Of a stretch of 64,000 bases of DNA, positions 8,606-16,445 are shown in pieces. Made by a program: the position numbers and the translations under genes. Numbering within the stretch: the stretch's first letter is position 1; every line of letters starts with the position of its first letter. The stretch is taken from the NCBI GenBank assembly GCA_963825175.1, contig CAWGSA010000002.1, positions 2,046,001-2,110,000 on the forward strand. Reading direction: 5' to 3'. The notes under the pieces were generated by a model. That model was not told the origin of the DNA, made no database searches, and worked only from the letters and a program-made list of their open reading frames with translations. Source of the stretch: DATFTF01 sp963825175. Its GTDB lineage: Bacteria; Acidobacteriota; Thermoanaerobaculia; UBA5066; Gp7-AA6.

Positions 8606-9658
8606 ATGAAGTCCCCCCGCGTCCTGGTCCTTGCCGTCCAGAGCCCTTTCTCGCACGGCGGCGCGGAGCGCCATGTGCGGCGGTTGAACGAGGAGCTCCA
8701 AATCCGGGGCGTCGAGTCGGACCTGGTCACGCTCCCCCTGATCGAGCGCGAGCGTTTCGACCTCGTCCGCAGCGCCCTGGCGTGGCGCGGCCTCGATCTG
8801 TCGGACGTCGCGGGCCGGCGCGTGGATGCGGTGATCGCGACGCGTTTCCCCAGTTACGCCGCCCGCCACGACAACAAGATCGTCTGGCTCATTCATCAGT
8901 ATCGCCAGGTTTACGATCAATTCGGCTCGCCCTACAGCGACTTCACGTCGTCGCGGGAAGACCAGCGGACGCGCGAAGCGATCGCCGAGATCGATCGCGT
9001 CGGGCTGACCGAGGCCAGGCGCGTCTTCGCCAACTCCGCCAACGTCGCGGCGCGGCTGGCGCGGCACAACGGCATCCGCAGCGAGCCGCTCTATCACCCC
9101 CCGCCCCTGGCCGGCCGGTACCGATCGGGGCCGCTCGGCGACTATGCGCTCACCGTGGGCCGTCTCGACGCCTGGAAACGGACGGATCTTCTGGTCGCCG
9201 CGCTGGCGCACGCGCCGGCGGCTCGTCTGGTCGTCGTCGGACAGGGGCCGGAGGAAGATCGCCTTCGCCGGATCGCCCGGGAGCGAGGCGTCGCGGAGCG
9301 GATTCGTTGGGTGCCGGCGGCGCAGGACGAGGAGCTGATCGATCTTTACGCGGGCGCGCGGCTGGTCGCGGTCGCCCCCGACGGCGAAGACCTCGGTTAC
9401 GTCCCGCTGGAGGCTTTCCTCTCCGGAAAAGCCGTTTTGACCACGCAGGACGCGGGCGGCCCGCTGGAGTTCGTCCGGCACGGACAAACGGGCTTCGTCG
9501 TGCCGGCCTCCTCCGAGGCGCTGGGGCGCGCCATCTCTCTGGCCTGGGACCGCGCGGATGAGCTCGAGGAGTTGGGCCGGCGCGGCCGCGACGAGGTCTC
9601 GCGAATCACGTGGGACGCCGCGGTTTCCGCGCTCCTCGAAGCGGCGGGGCTCTCGTGA
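8606..9658 (+). CDS. Glycosyltransferase family 4 (GT-B fold)
   Basis: 350 residues. The N-terminal Rossmann half contains SPFSHGGAERHVRRLNEEL, typical of GT4. The C-terminal half has YALTVGRLDAWKRTDLLVAAL, LVVVGQGPEEDRLR and the donor-binding stretch GEDLGYVPLEAFLSGKAVLT with the conserved Glu pair. It should transfer a sugar from an NDP donor to a cell-surface glycan or lipid; acceptor and sugar cannot be told. It follows the methyltransferase and overlaps the next small gene by 4 bp. Confidence 0.88.
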   Translation: MKSPRVLVLAVQSPFSHGGAERHVRRLNEELQIRGVESDLVTLPLIERERFDLVRSALAWRGLDLSDVAGRRVDAVIATRFPSYAARHDNKIVWLIHQYRQVYDQFGSPYSDFTSSREDQRTREAIAEIDRVGLTEARRVFANSANVAARLARHNGIRSEPLYHPPPLAGRYRSGPLGDYALTVGRLDAWKRTDLLVAALAHAPAARLVVVGQGPEEDRLRRIARERGVAERIRWVPAAQDEELIDLYAGARLVAVAPDGEDLGYVPLEAFLSGKAVLTTQDAGGPLEFVRHGQTGFVVPASSEALGRAISLAWDRADELEELGRRGRDEVSRITWDAAVSALLEAAGLS

Positions 9659-9867
9659 CCGACGACGCTCCAAACGATCCGTGGGCTCGGCTGGCGCGGG
9701 AGTCGGGGCGCCTTCTGGCGCAGGTGGGCGTGCGGCCCGGGGACGAGCGGTGGATCCGCCGTCACGCCGAGACGATCGCGAGCCTGGCCGCCGCTGAAAA
9801 GAGCCGCGGCCCCGTCGCGCGCTGGTTCTACCGGCTGGCCCGCAGAGCCGCCCGAATGGCGAGATAG
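9655..9867 (+). CDS. Small hypothetical protein, translationally coupled to the GT4
   Basis: 70 residues from a GTG at 9655 whose last two bases form part of the TGA stop of the glycosyltransferase (GTGA overlap). The product is Arg/Ala-rich and helical (PNDPWARLARESGRLLAQVG, then WFYRLARRAARMAR). Not recognised. Its last 40 bp overlap the 3' end of a minus-strand gene in a tail-to-tail arrangement. Confidence 0.5.
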   Translation: MTDDAPNDPWARLARESGRLLAQVGVRPGDERWIRRHAETIASLAAAEKSRGPVARWFYRLARRAARMAR

Positions 9868-10046
9868 CCGGCCAGGATCCCGTCCTCGAAGTTGAACTCC
9901 GGGCTGCCGGCCAGCCGCGGGTGGTTGTGGGGCTGGAGGAGGTCTTCCGAGGTCAGCGACGGCTCGATGCGGCGGGCGATCGCCAGCAACCGCGCGCTCT
10001 GAGCGTCGATCATCTCGCCGAGGAGGCGGTCGGCGTCCGCGATCAT
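9828..10046 (-). CDS. Small hypothetical protein coupled to the diguanylate cyclase
   Basis: 72 residues (MIADADRLLGEMIDAQSARL, then EDLLQPHNHPRL and GSPEFNFEDGILAGYLAIRA). Its ATG at 10046 overlaps the TGA stop of the GGDEF gene by 4 bp (ATGA), which supports real translation. Soluble, no signal or membrane segment. Function unknown; the coupling hints at a partner or effector of the cyclase, which is inference. Confidence 0.65.
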   Translation of the reverse strand: MIADADRLLGEMIDAQSARLLAIARRIEPSLTSEDLLQPHNHPRLAGSPEFNFEDGILAGYLAIRAALRASR

Positions 10047-11125
10047 GGCTTCTCCTCTCCCTCCCAGAGCAGGACGCGATTTCTTCCGCCTTCCTTCGCG
10101 CCGTACATGGCCATGTCGGCGTGGTACATGAGCTGCTCTCGATCGTTGGCCCGCGAAGCGTCGGCCACGCCCGAGGAGACCGTGATGCGGAAGCTCTGGC
10201 CCTCGATCTCGAACCGGACGGCCTCCAGGCTCTTGCGGATGCGATCAGCGACCGCGCGGGCGGCGGAAGCCTCCGACTCCGGAAACAGGACCGCGAACTC
10301 CTCGCCTCCCAGCCGCCCCGCGACGTCGGAGGATCGAATCGTCGCGCGGACGATCTCCCCGAACCGCCGGAGGACGAGATCGCCCGCGGCGTGCCCGAGA
10401 GAATCGTTGACGGCCTTGAACCGGTCGAGGTCGAAGCAGGCCACGGCCAACCCGCTCCCATATCGATTCCTCCGCGCCCATTCCTCGGCCAGCCGGGTCT
10501 CGAAGTAGCGCCGGGACGAAAGGCCGGTCAGCTCGTCCGTCACGGCGATGGTCCAGTTGCGCAGCGCGTGGAGCGAGGAGGTGAGCGGCCCGAGCAGCGC
10601 TCGGATTTCGCCCTTCTTCGAGTCATCGATCGGCTCGGGGCTCTCGATCACCAGGTGCGCGATCAGCCGATCGCCCGAATAGAGCGGCAGCCGCAGGCGC
10701 CGCGTCCTCGGCCCGCCCGCCAGGAGATCGCGGGGGGCGAAGGAGCGCTCCGTCTCGGTCGCCGTCAGCTCCAGCAGCCTCGCCGAGTCGATCCATTTGC
10801 CCACGTGCTCGCTCTCGGTCTCCCGGCGCGGCTCGACTTCTCCGTTGGGCGACGCGGGGTCCATCGTCCACACGTCTTCCACGCGTCCGTCCTCGCCGAT
10901 ACGGTAGAGCGTGAAGCGGGAGACGGGAAGGATCTCCCGCGCCGCGGCGAAGGCGTGGATGAGGATGAGCCGCAGATCGGGAGACTCTCCGAGAAAATGG
11001 CCTCCCCGCTCGCGGGCCGCCAACCGCAGGATCAGCCGACGCTCGCGTGCCTTCGCCGCCAGGCCATACGTCACGGATCCGGCGGCCACGACGAGAAAGA
11101 CGATGTCGATCCAGATGAGAAGCAT
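10043..11125 (-). CDS. Diguanylate cyclase (GGDEF domain) with N-terminal membrane anchor
   Basis: 360 residues from the ATG at 11125. One N-terminal helix (LLIWIDIVFLVVAAGSVTYG) is followed by a GAF-like sensory region (about 45-180) and a GGDEF domain. DELTGL is at 197-202 and the active-site motif is GGEEF (273-277), an accepted functional variant. An RSSD inhibitory-site motif (264-267) lies five residues before it, so c-di-GMP feedback is likely. Makes c-di-GMP from two GTP. The open frame extends 54 nt further upstream, but no signal supports a start there. Confidence 0.92.
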   Translation of the reverse strand: MLLIWIDIVFLVVAAGSVTYGLAAKARERRLILRLAARERGGHFLGESPDLRLILIHAFAAAREILPVSRFTLYRIGEDGRVEDVWTMDPASPNGEVEPRRETESEHVGKWIDSARLLELTATETERSFAPRDLLAGGPRTRRLRLPLYSGDRLIAHLVIESPEPIDDSKKGEIRALLGPLTSSLHALRNWTIAVTDELTGLSSRRYFETRLAEEWARRNRYGSGLAVACFDLDRFKAVNDSLGHAAGDLVLRRFGEIVRATIRSSDVAGRLGGEEFAVLFPESEASAARAVADRIRKSLEAVRFEIEGQSFRITVSSGVADASRANDREQLMYHADMAMYGAKEGGRNRVLLWEGEEKP

Positions 11126-11211
11126 GCGGGTTGCCGCGTTCTCCCTGCCCGTTGTACGTGGAAGGGAGAGCGAAAGCAACGCCGCGCCGGGACGCGGGGC
11201 GGGGAAAAGGA

Positions 11212-11236
11212 AAAGGCCCCCTTGGCCGGGGGCCTG
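11212..11236 (-). terminator. Rho-independent terminator after the lipoprotein gene
   Basis: On the minus strand AGGCCCCC pairs with GGGGGCCT around a six-base loop, followed by TTTTCCTTTT. It lies 26 bp after the stop codon of the lipoprotein gene. Confidence 0.8.
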
Positions 11237-11261
11237 ATACTTCCAAGAGCGGAAGACTGGT

Positions 11262-11540
11262 CTACTTCTTGGTCTCGGTCGAGGTCGTCGACGTGGTGGT
11301 GGTGGATGTCCCCATGCCCGGCATCGTGGTCGTCCCGGTCGTGGTGGTCATCATGGTACCGGTCATTTCGGTGCCGGTGCCCATCGTCGAGGCCGTCGAG
11401 GTCGTGCCGGTCTCCTGCACGACGGCGGGCTGCTCGCTCGTGGTCGTGGTCGTCGACTCGGTCTCCTCTTTCTTCTTGCAGCCGGCGGCGAGAGCCACGC
11501 CGAGAACGGCCACCAGCCCCAGGGTCACGAACTTCTTCAT
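11262..11540 (-). CDS. Thr-rich low-complexity lipoprotein
   Basis: 92 residues from the ATG at 11540 (AAAGGAG about 10 nt upstream favours it over an in-frame ATG at 11549). The signal sequence MKKFVTLGLVAVLGVALAAG ends in a lipobox Cys followed by KKKEETE. The rest is almost only Thr, Ser, Gly and Met (TGTMMTTTTGTTTMPGMG). This looks like a flexible, possibly glycosylated surface or periplasmic linker. No known domain. A strong terminator follows. Confidence 0.75.
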   Translation of the reverse strand: MKKFVTLGLVAVLGVALAAGCKKKEETESTTTTTSEQPAVVQETGTTSTASTMGTGTEMTGTMMTTTTGTTTMPGMGTSTTTTSTTSTETKK

Positions 11541-11728
11541 ATCCCTCATCTCCTTTTTCTAAGCGTTTTCCAGACGCAAAAAAGAATCCCCAGCCCGGGG
11601 AAAAACGCGGCGGAATGATATCCCAAAGCCCCCCCCTGTCAACTGGCGGCGACAGCCTCGACTCGGGCCAGCGGCGCCGGTATTCTTGGCCTCCCGGCCC
11701 CCGCCGGACCGGAAGGAGGAGAGCGACG

Positions 11729-13072
11729 GTGTTCGAGGGATTGTCGGACCGCTTGACGGGGGTCTTCAAGGAGCTCCGGGGTGAAGGCCACCTGACCGAT
11801 TACCACCTCGACACGGCCCTGCGGCAGATCCGTCTCGCGCTGCTGGAAGCCGACGTCGCGCTTCCGGTGGTACGCCAATTCACCGCCCGAGTGAAGGAAA
11901 AGGCGGTGGGCGCCAAAGTTCTCCAGCAGCTCTCGCCCGCTCAGGAGGTTACCCGGATCGTCCGCGACGAGCTGGTGACCCTCCTGGGAGGACGCAACGC
12001 CGACATCGACCTTTCGGGCAGCCCCGCGGTGATCGCGATGGTCGGCCTTCAGGGCTCCGGCAAGACGACCTCCACCGGCAAGCTGGCGCTCAAATTGAAA
12101 TCCCGCGGCCGCTACCCGCTCCTGGTCGCCGCGGACCTCACTCGCCCCGCCGCCGTCTCCCAGCTCAAGACGCTCGGCCGCCAGATCGGCGTCCCGGTCT
12201 TCGATCCCGGAGATCGCCGGGACGCGGTCGAGGTGGCCCGGGAAGGCGTCCGCGAGGCCAAACTGACGGGACGCGACACCGTCATCGTCGACACCGCCGG
12301 CCGCCTCCACATCGACGAAGACCTCATGAGGGAAGTGCGGGCCGTCGTCGACGCCATCGCGGCCCGCGAAGTCCTCTTCGTCGCGGACTCCATGACCGGA
12401 CAGGACGCCGTCCGCTCGGCGTCGGGTTTCGCCGCGGCCGTTCCAGTGACCGGGATCGTTTTGACCAAGACCGACGGCGACGCGCGCGGCGGCGCGGCCC
12501 TCTCGATCGTGTCCACCCTGGATCGTCCCATCAAGTTCGTCGGCGTCGGCGAAAAGCCGGAGGACTTCGAGCCGTTCCACCCGGATCGCATGGCCTCGCG
12601 GATTCTGGGCCTGGGAGACGTCCTGACGCTGATCGAGAAAGTCGAGGAGCAGGTCGACGCCGACGCCGCGCGACGGATCGCCGAGCGCGCCGGAGCGGGG
12701 GAATTCACGCTGGAGGACCTGCGGGAGCAGCTGCGGTCGATGAAGAAGATGGGACCGGTCTCCGGTCTCCTCGACCTGCTGCCCAAGGCCGGCGCCTTCA
12801 AAGGGCTCACCGCCCCCGATTCCGTCGACGACAAGCAGCTTGGACGCGTCGCGGCCATCATCGATTCGATGACTCCGGAGGAACGGCGGTATCCGCAGGT
12901 CCTGAGCGGATCCCGGAAGAAACGGATCGCGGCGGGCTCGGGCACCAACGTCTCGGAGATCAACCGCCTGATCAAGCAATACCAGCAGATGCGCAAGCTC
13001 CTGAAGACTGCCCGCAAGGGAATGCGGGGGCTCGATCTGTCCCGCCTGCCCCTGCCGGCGCCGAAGGCGTGA
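11729..13072 (+). CDS. ffh: Signal recognition particle protein Ffh (SRP54)
   Basis: 447 residues from a GTG at 11729 with an excellent AGGAGG about 9 nt upstream. N domain to about residue 95; GTPase G domain with GLQGSGKTTSTGKLA (106-120), VDTAGRLHIDEDL and LTKTDGDARGG; then the M domain with SGSRKKRIAAGSG, the SRP-RNA-binding segment. It targets nascent membrane and secreted proteins to FtsY/SecYEG. The stop codon is inside a GGCGTGA heptad array. It heads the translation operon that follows. Confidence 0.96.
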   Translation: MFEGLSDRLTGVFKELRGEGHLTDYHLDTALRQIRLALLEADVALPVVRQFTARVKEKAVGAKVLQQLSPAQEVTRIVRDELVTLLGGRNADIDLSGSPAVIAMVGLQGSGKTTSTGKLALKLKSRGRYPLLVAADLTRPAAVSQLKTLGRQIGVPVFDPGDRRDAVEVAREGVREAKLTGRDTVIVDTAGRLHIDEDLMREVRAVVDAIAAREVLFVADSMTGQDAVRSASGFAAAVPVTGIVLTKTDGDARGGAALSIVSTLDRPIKFVGVGEKPEDFEPFHPDRMASRILGLGDVLTLIEKVEEQVDADAARRIAERAGAGEFTLEDLREQLRSMKKMGPVSGLLDLLPKAGAFKGLTAPDSVDDKQLGRVAAIIDSMTPEERRYPQVLSGSRKKRIAAGSGTNVSEINRLIKQYQQMRKLLKTARKGMRGLDLSRLPLPAPKA

Positions 13073-13122
13073 GGCGTGAGGCGTGAGGCGTGAGGCGAAG
13101 CCCAGAGTCGCCTTCCGCCTTC
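13066..13122. repeat. Heptad repeat locus D (GGCGTGA x4, then CGCCTTC x2)
   Basis: Four perfect GGCGTGA units run from 13066 to 13093 and contain the ffh stop codon. After 15 bp come two CGCCTTC units in roughly inverted relation. A TAGAAT (13133-13138) lies just after and may be the -10 box of a promoter for rpsP. Confidence 0.85.
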
Positions 13123-13175
13123 CGAGTCCTGCTAGAATGAACAGCTTTCACGATAGGGAAAGGACAGTCTCAACC

Positions 13176-13427
13176 ATGCTGATGATTCGCCTCCGCCGAA
13201 TGGGCAAGCGCAACCGCCCCTACTACCGCATCGTCGTTTCCGACTCCCGGCGGACCGCCCGGGCCGAGGTGCTCGAGGAGCTGGGACATTACGATCCGAT
13301 CGCGCAACCGCCCCGCATCGGGCTCGACCGGACCCGGGCCTCGCACTGGATCGGGAAAGGGGCCAAGGTCTCTCCGACCGTGCGCTCGTTCCTGGCGCGG
13401 CCCGAAGCGGCTCCCGCGACGCCATGA
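13176..13427 (+). CDS. rpsP: 30S ribosomal protein S16
   Basis: 83 residues: MLMIRLRRMGKRNRPYYRIV, then VSDSRRTARAEVLEELGHYD and SPTVRSFLAR. This is the full S16 fold, which binds 16S rRNA in the 30S body. The ATG at 13176 is chosen because AGGGAAAGGA lies about 11 nt upstream; an ATG at 13182 would also give a normal start. The stop overlaps the start of khpA by 4 bp. Confidence 0.96.
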   Translation: MLMIRLRRMGKRNRPYYRIVVSDSRRTARAEVLEELGHYDPIAQPPRIGLDRTRASHWIGKGAKVSPTVRSFLARPEAAPATP

Positions 13428-13687
13428 AGGAAACCGGCGGACCCGAAGGGGCGACCCTGCGCCGCCTGGTCGAGACGATCGCTCGACGGCTGTCGGATCA
13501 TCCCGAGGAGACGCGGGTGTCCGAGAGCTACGAAGGCAGGACCGCCGTCTACGAGATTGCGGTGCCGGAAGAGGACCGCGGCCGGCTCATCGGAAGAGAG
13601 GGCCGTACGGTCCGAGCGGTCCGGGCGTTCGTCGGTGCCGCGGCGTCGGCCCGTGGCAAGAAAGTCGTGGTGAGGGTTCGGGACTAG
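13424..13687 (+). CDS. khpA: KH-domain RNA-binding protein KhpA
   Basis: 87 residues with a single KH domain. The GxxG loop is IGREGRT, preceded by VYEIAVPEEDRGRL and followed by VRAVRAFVGAAA. KhpA proteins bind RNA and in several bacteria work with KhpB. The position between rpsP and rimM, with an ATGA overlap to rpsP, is the standard context. Confidence 0.92.
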   Translation: MKETGGPEGATLRRLVETIARRLSDHPEETRVSESYEGRTAVYEIAVPEEDRGRLIGREGRTVRAVRAFVGAAASARGKKVVVRVRD

Positions 13688-13690
13688 ACG

Positions 13691-13718
13691 CAGTGACGGG
13701 TGACCAGTGACGAGTGAC
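13691..13718. repeat. Heptad repeat locus E (CAGTGAC/GAGTGAC units)
   Basis: CAGTGAC, GGGTGAC, CAGTGAC, GAGTGAC in exact register. This is the same family as locus A, 12 kb away. The presumed GTG start of rimM (13707) is part of the array. Confidence 0.85.
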
Positions 13719-14267
13719 GAGAATCGCTCGCTCGGCTCCGCTCCCGGCCCGTCCCACTCGGACTTCCTTCTCGTCGGTCTCGTGCGGCGCCCCCACGGCC
13801 TGGCAGGGGAAGTCTCCGTGGAGATCACGACCGACTTTCCCCAGAGATTCGCGACCGGCCTTCGGCTGATCTGGCGCCGCGGCGCGGACGAGCGGACGCT
13901 CGAGATCGCGACCGTTCGTCCTCATGGCGAACGGCTCCTGATTTCCTTCTCCGGCGTGGAAGGCATCGATGCCGCGCGCTCTCTGACGGGCGGCGAGCTG
14001 CGGGTGCCCGGCCGCGAGGCGTTTCCTCCGCCTCCCGGCTTCTATTACAGCCACCAGATCGAGGGCTTTCGATGCGAGGACGGCAACGGCCGGAGGCTCG
14101 GCGTCGTTCGGAACCTCGAGCAGTCGCCGGCTGGACCGCTCCTGACCGTGGAGACCGACGCGGGCAAGGAGGCGCTGGTTCCCTTCGTGGAGGAGATGGT
14201 CCGTCGGATCGACGAAGAGGGCCGTCGGGTCGTGCTCGATCTCCCCGAAGGGCTGTTGGAGCTTTAG
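13707..14267 (+). CDS. rimM: Ribosome maturation factor RimM
   Basis: About 186 residues. It is a 16S rRNA processing factor acting on the 30S head with S19. Seen: DFLLVGLVRRPHGLAGEVSV (RimM N-terminal barrel) and the PRC-barrel half with YYSHQIEGFRCEDGNGRRLG, ALVPFVEEMVRRID and LDLPEGLLEL. No ATG precedes the conserved start; the GTG at 13707, encoded by the heptad repeat, gives the N-terminus MTSDENRSLG. The exact start is uncertain because the repeat offers several GTG codons. Confidence 0.92.
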   Translation: MTSDENRSLGSAPGPSHSDFLLVGLVRRPHGLAGEVSVEITTDFPQRFATGLRLIWRRGADERTLEIATVRPHGERLLISFSGVEGIDAARSLTGGELRVPGREAFPPPPGFYYSHQIEGFRCEDGNGRRLGVVRNLEQSPAGPLLTVETDAGKEALVPFVEEMVRRIDEEGRRVVLDLPEGLLEL

Positions 14268-14270
14268 GGT

Positions 14271-14372
14271 GAGACGTTCTCGGTGCGACGTTCTCCGTGC
14301 GACGTTCTCCGTTGGCTGCGCGGGAAACTCCTCCCACGCCGAGCGGAGAACGTAGAACGTCGCACGTCGCAA
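14271..14372. repeat. Heptad repeat locus F (GACGTTC/GAACGTC family), two inverted arms
   Basis: Left arm in 7-bp register: GAGACGT, TCTCGGT, GCGACGT, TCTCCGT, GCGACGT, TCTCCGT (14271-14312), so a 14-bp dimer. Right arm: GGAGAAC, GTAGAAC, GTCGCAC, GTCGCAA (14345-14372), the reverse complement of the left arm with small changes. The 32-bp loop is GC-rich. It fills the gap between rimM and trmD and ends 7 bp before the trmD start. Confidence 0.9.
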
Positions 14373-14379
14373 CACCTTC

Positions 14380-15090
14380 ATGAAGATCGAGATCCTCACC
14401 ATCTTCCCCGGGTACTTCTCGTCGCCTCTGCAAGCGAGCCTGCTGGGCAAGGCCCTCGCCTCGGGTCTGCTCGAAGTCACGGTGACGGACCTTCGCCAGT
14501 TCTCCCAGGACAGGCACCGCAAGGTGGACGATGAGCCCTTCGGAGGCGGCGCGGGCATGGTCATGATGGTCCCGGTCATCGCCGCCGCGATCGAGAAGCG
14601 GCGCGGCGATCCGCAGGCGTGGAGCGTCTTGTTGACGCCCGACGGTGAGAGGCTCGACCAGCAGACGCTTCTGACCCTGGCGGAGCGTCCGCACCTCATT
14701 CTCTTTTGCGGACGCTACGAGGGAATCGACGAGCGGGCGCGGCTGCTCGGCCTCTTCGACCAGGAGATCTCGCTCGGCGACTTCGTGTTGCCGGGGGGCG
14801 AGGTCGCCGCGCTGGCTCTGGTCGAGGCCCTTTCGCGGCTGGTGCCCGGAGTCGTCGGCAACGAGGAGTCGGTCGAGCGGGAGTCGTTCATGCGGGAGCG
14901 CCTGGACCATCCGCACTACACGCGGCCTCGCGAATATCGAGGCCTCACAGTCCCCGATGCGCTTCTGTCCGGAGATCACTCCCGGATCGAGAGGTGGCGG
15001 CGAGCCCGGGCGCTCGAGAGGACCCGGTCGAGGCGGCCCGACCTGCTGGAGCGCCGGCCGGTCGAGCCGGGGGAGGACGAAGAGGAATAA
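14380..15090 (+). CDS. trmD: tRNA (guanine37-N1)-methyltransferase TrmD
   Basis: 236 residues, SPOUT family. Seen: MKIEILTIFPGYFSSPLQAS, GGGAGMVMMVPVI, FCGRYEGIDERARLL and the knot segment SLGDFVLPGGEVAALALVEA with VGNEESVERESF. It makes m1G37 in tRNA to prevent frameshifting. The C-terminal tail is extended and acidic (EPGEDEEE). Little Shine-Dalgarno signal is visible because the heptad repeat occupies the leader. Confidence 0.95.
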   Translation: MKIEILTIFPGYFSSPLQASLLGKALASGLLEVTVTDLRQFSQDRHRKVDDEPFGGGAGMVMMVPVIAAAIEKRRGDPQAWSVLLTPDGERLDQQTLLTLAERPHLILFCGRYEGIDERARLLGLFDQEISLGDFVLPGGEVAALALVEALSRLVPGVVGNEESVERESFMRERLDHPHYTRPREYRGLTVPDALLSGDHSRIERWRRARALERTRSRRPDLLERRPVEPGEDEEE

Positions 15091-15149
15091 CGGAGTCGGC
15101 GGAGCCGAGATCCGGAAGCCGAATCGCGCTCGGGTCCGAACCGCCTGAT

Positions 15150-15178
15150 TTGCCTCCCCGTGTAAACTCGGCTAGAAT
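15150..15178 (+). promoter_or_regulatory. Promoter for rplS (TTGCCT-17-TAGAAT)
   Basis: TTGCCT at 15150-15155, a 17-bp spacer, then TAGAAT at 15173-15178. This is the best sigma-70-type pair in the window. It lies 70 bp before rplS and would add a separate promoter for rplS-rnhB inside the translation operon. Confidence 0.6.
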
Positions 15179-15247
15179 CCGCCGTTCCTCCCGCTGGATC
15201 TCTCCGGTTCTTCAGCGGACGTTTGTTTCGATCACGAAGGGACCGCC

Positions 15248-15646
15248 ATGACCGATACGCTGTTGGAAGTCGAAAAATCGACCCTGAAGAGCAACATTCC
15301 GTCGTTCGCTCCGGGGGACTCCGTACGGGTCCACGTGAAGGTTCGCGAGGGCGAGAAAGAGCGGATCCAGGTCTTCGCCGGCGTCGTGATCGCCCGCAGG
15401 GGCGGCGGCGCGCGCGAGACCTTCACCGTGCGGAAGATCTCGAGCGGGATCGGCGTCGAGCGCATTTTTCCGCTCCATTCTCCGGTGATCGACTCGATCG
15501 AGGTCGAGCGCAAGGGATCGGTCCGGCGGGCCAAGCTGTACTACCTGCGGGGACGCAAGGGGAAGGCGGCCCGCATCGGCGAGAGGCGGACCGAGGACAA
15601 GCGCGTCGAGGAGAAGCGGCCCGAAGACAGTTCCCCGGCCGAGTAG
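15248..15646 (+). CDS. rplS: 50S ribosomal protein L19
   Basis: 132 residues. The L19 core is complete: IPSFAPGDSVRVHVKVREGE, RIQVFAGVVIARRGGGARET, FPLHSPVIDSIEVERKGSVR and AKLYYLRGRKGKAARI. It lies at the 30S-50S interface. The C-terminus carries an extra charged tail (ERRTEDKRVEEKRPEDSSPAE) beyond the usual about 115 residues. An AAGGGA precedes the ATG by about 9 nt. Confidence 0.96.
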   Translation: MTDTLLEVEKSTLKSNIPSFAPGDSVRVHVKVREGEKERIQVFAGVVIARRGGGARETFTVRKISSGIGVERIFPLHSPVIDSIEVERKGSVRRAKLYYLRGRKGKAARIGERRTEDKRVEEKRPEDSSPAE

Positions 15647-15658
15647 CGCTCCTCCGCT

Positions 15659-16433
15659 GTGCGCCCGGACCCGCTCTCCGCGCTTTTTGCGGAGCTGGGG
15701 CGTCTCTCTCTGCTGGACCGGCTCGAGCGCGAGCTGCGCCGCCGTGGCTACCGGTGCGTCGCCGGCGTGGACGAAGCGGGGCGCGGGTCGCTGGCTGGCC
15801 CGGTCGTGGCCGCTGCCGTGGTCCTGCCGGAGGACTGCATCCTGCCGGGGCTGGATGACTCCAAACGCCTGGACGCGCCGGCGCGGGAGAGGCTGGACGC
15901 CGGGGTGCGGCGCGCGGCGCTCTCTGTCGCCGTGGGAGAGGTCGGCTCGCGCGAGATCGACCTGCGCGACATCCTGCGCACGAGCCTCGAAGCCATGAAG
16001 ATCGCCGTCGACGCTCTGGCGCCCGAGCCGGACGCGATTCTGGTCGACGCGGTCTGGATCCCCGGCGTCCGCCGTCCGCAGTTGCCCGTCATCCACGGCG
16101 ACGCCCTGTGCGCCTCGATCGCCGCGGCTTCGATCGTGGCCAAGGTCCACCGCGACCGCCTGATGGACGACCTCGCCCGCCGGTATCCGGTCTACGGCTT
16201 CGAGCAGCACCGCGGCTACGGAACGAGCGGATCACTGGGAAGCCTGCGCCTGCTACGGGCCGTGCCCCGAGCATCGCCTGAGCTACCGCGGCGTGGTCGG
16301 CGGAATCGACCCGGAGGGGGATCTCCGGCCGTCGGGAGATCCGGGAGGCCCGTCGCGTCCAGGGACGCGGCGGCCAGGCCGGAGGCCGTCTGCCGTGGCC
16401 GGCCGCCCGTCTTCCGGACGGAAACGCGGTTAG
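15659..16433 (+). CDS. rnhB: Ribonuclease HII (frameshifted near the 3' end)
   Basis: Starts at a GTG (15659) 13 bp after rplS. Seen: CVAGVDEAGRGSLAGPVVAA with the first catalytic Asp-Glu, DDSKRLDAPARERL, ILVDAVWIPGV and HGDALCASIAAASIVAKVHRD. At about 16225-16253 the frame is disturbed by small indels. After it, the correct ending YGPCPEHRLSYRGVVGG is found in another frame, which runs to a TAG at 16431. The enzyme cleaves RNA in RNA-DNA hybrids. Sequence error is more likely than a true pseudogene because all motifs before and after are intact. Confidence 0.85.
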
Positions 16434-16436
16434 AAT
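16431..16436 (+). promoter_or_regulatory. TAGAAT -10-like box before the TPR gene
   Basis: TAGAAT overlaps the restored stop codon of rnhB and lies 9 nt before the ATG of the TPR gene, so the mRNA would have almost no leader. No good -35 is visible. Confidence 0.4.
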
Positions 16437-16445
16437 TTCGAGCAG

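Noticed and set aside
10121..11728. Upstream extension of the ffh frame
   Set aside because: It runs antisense through the diguanylate cyclase and the lipoprotein gene; the GTG at 11729 has an ideal ribosome site and the normal Ffh N-terminus.
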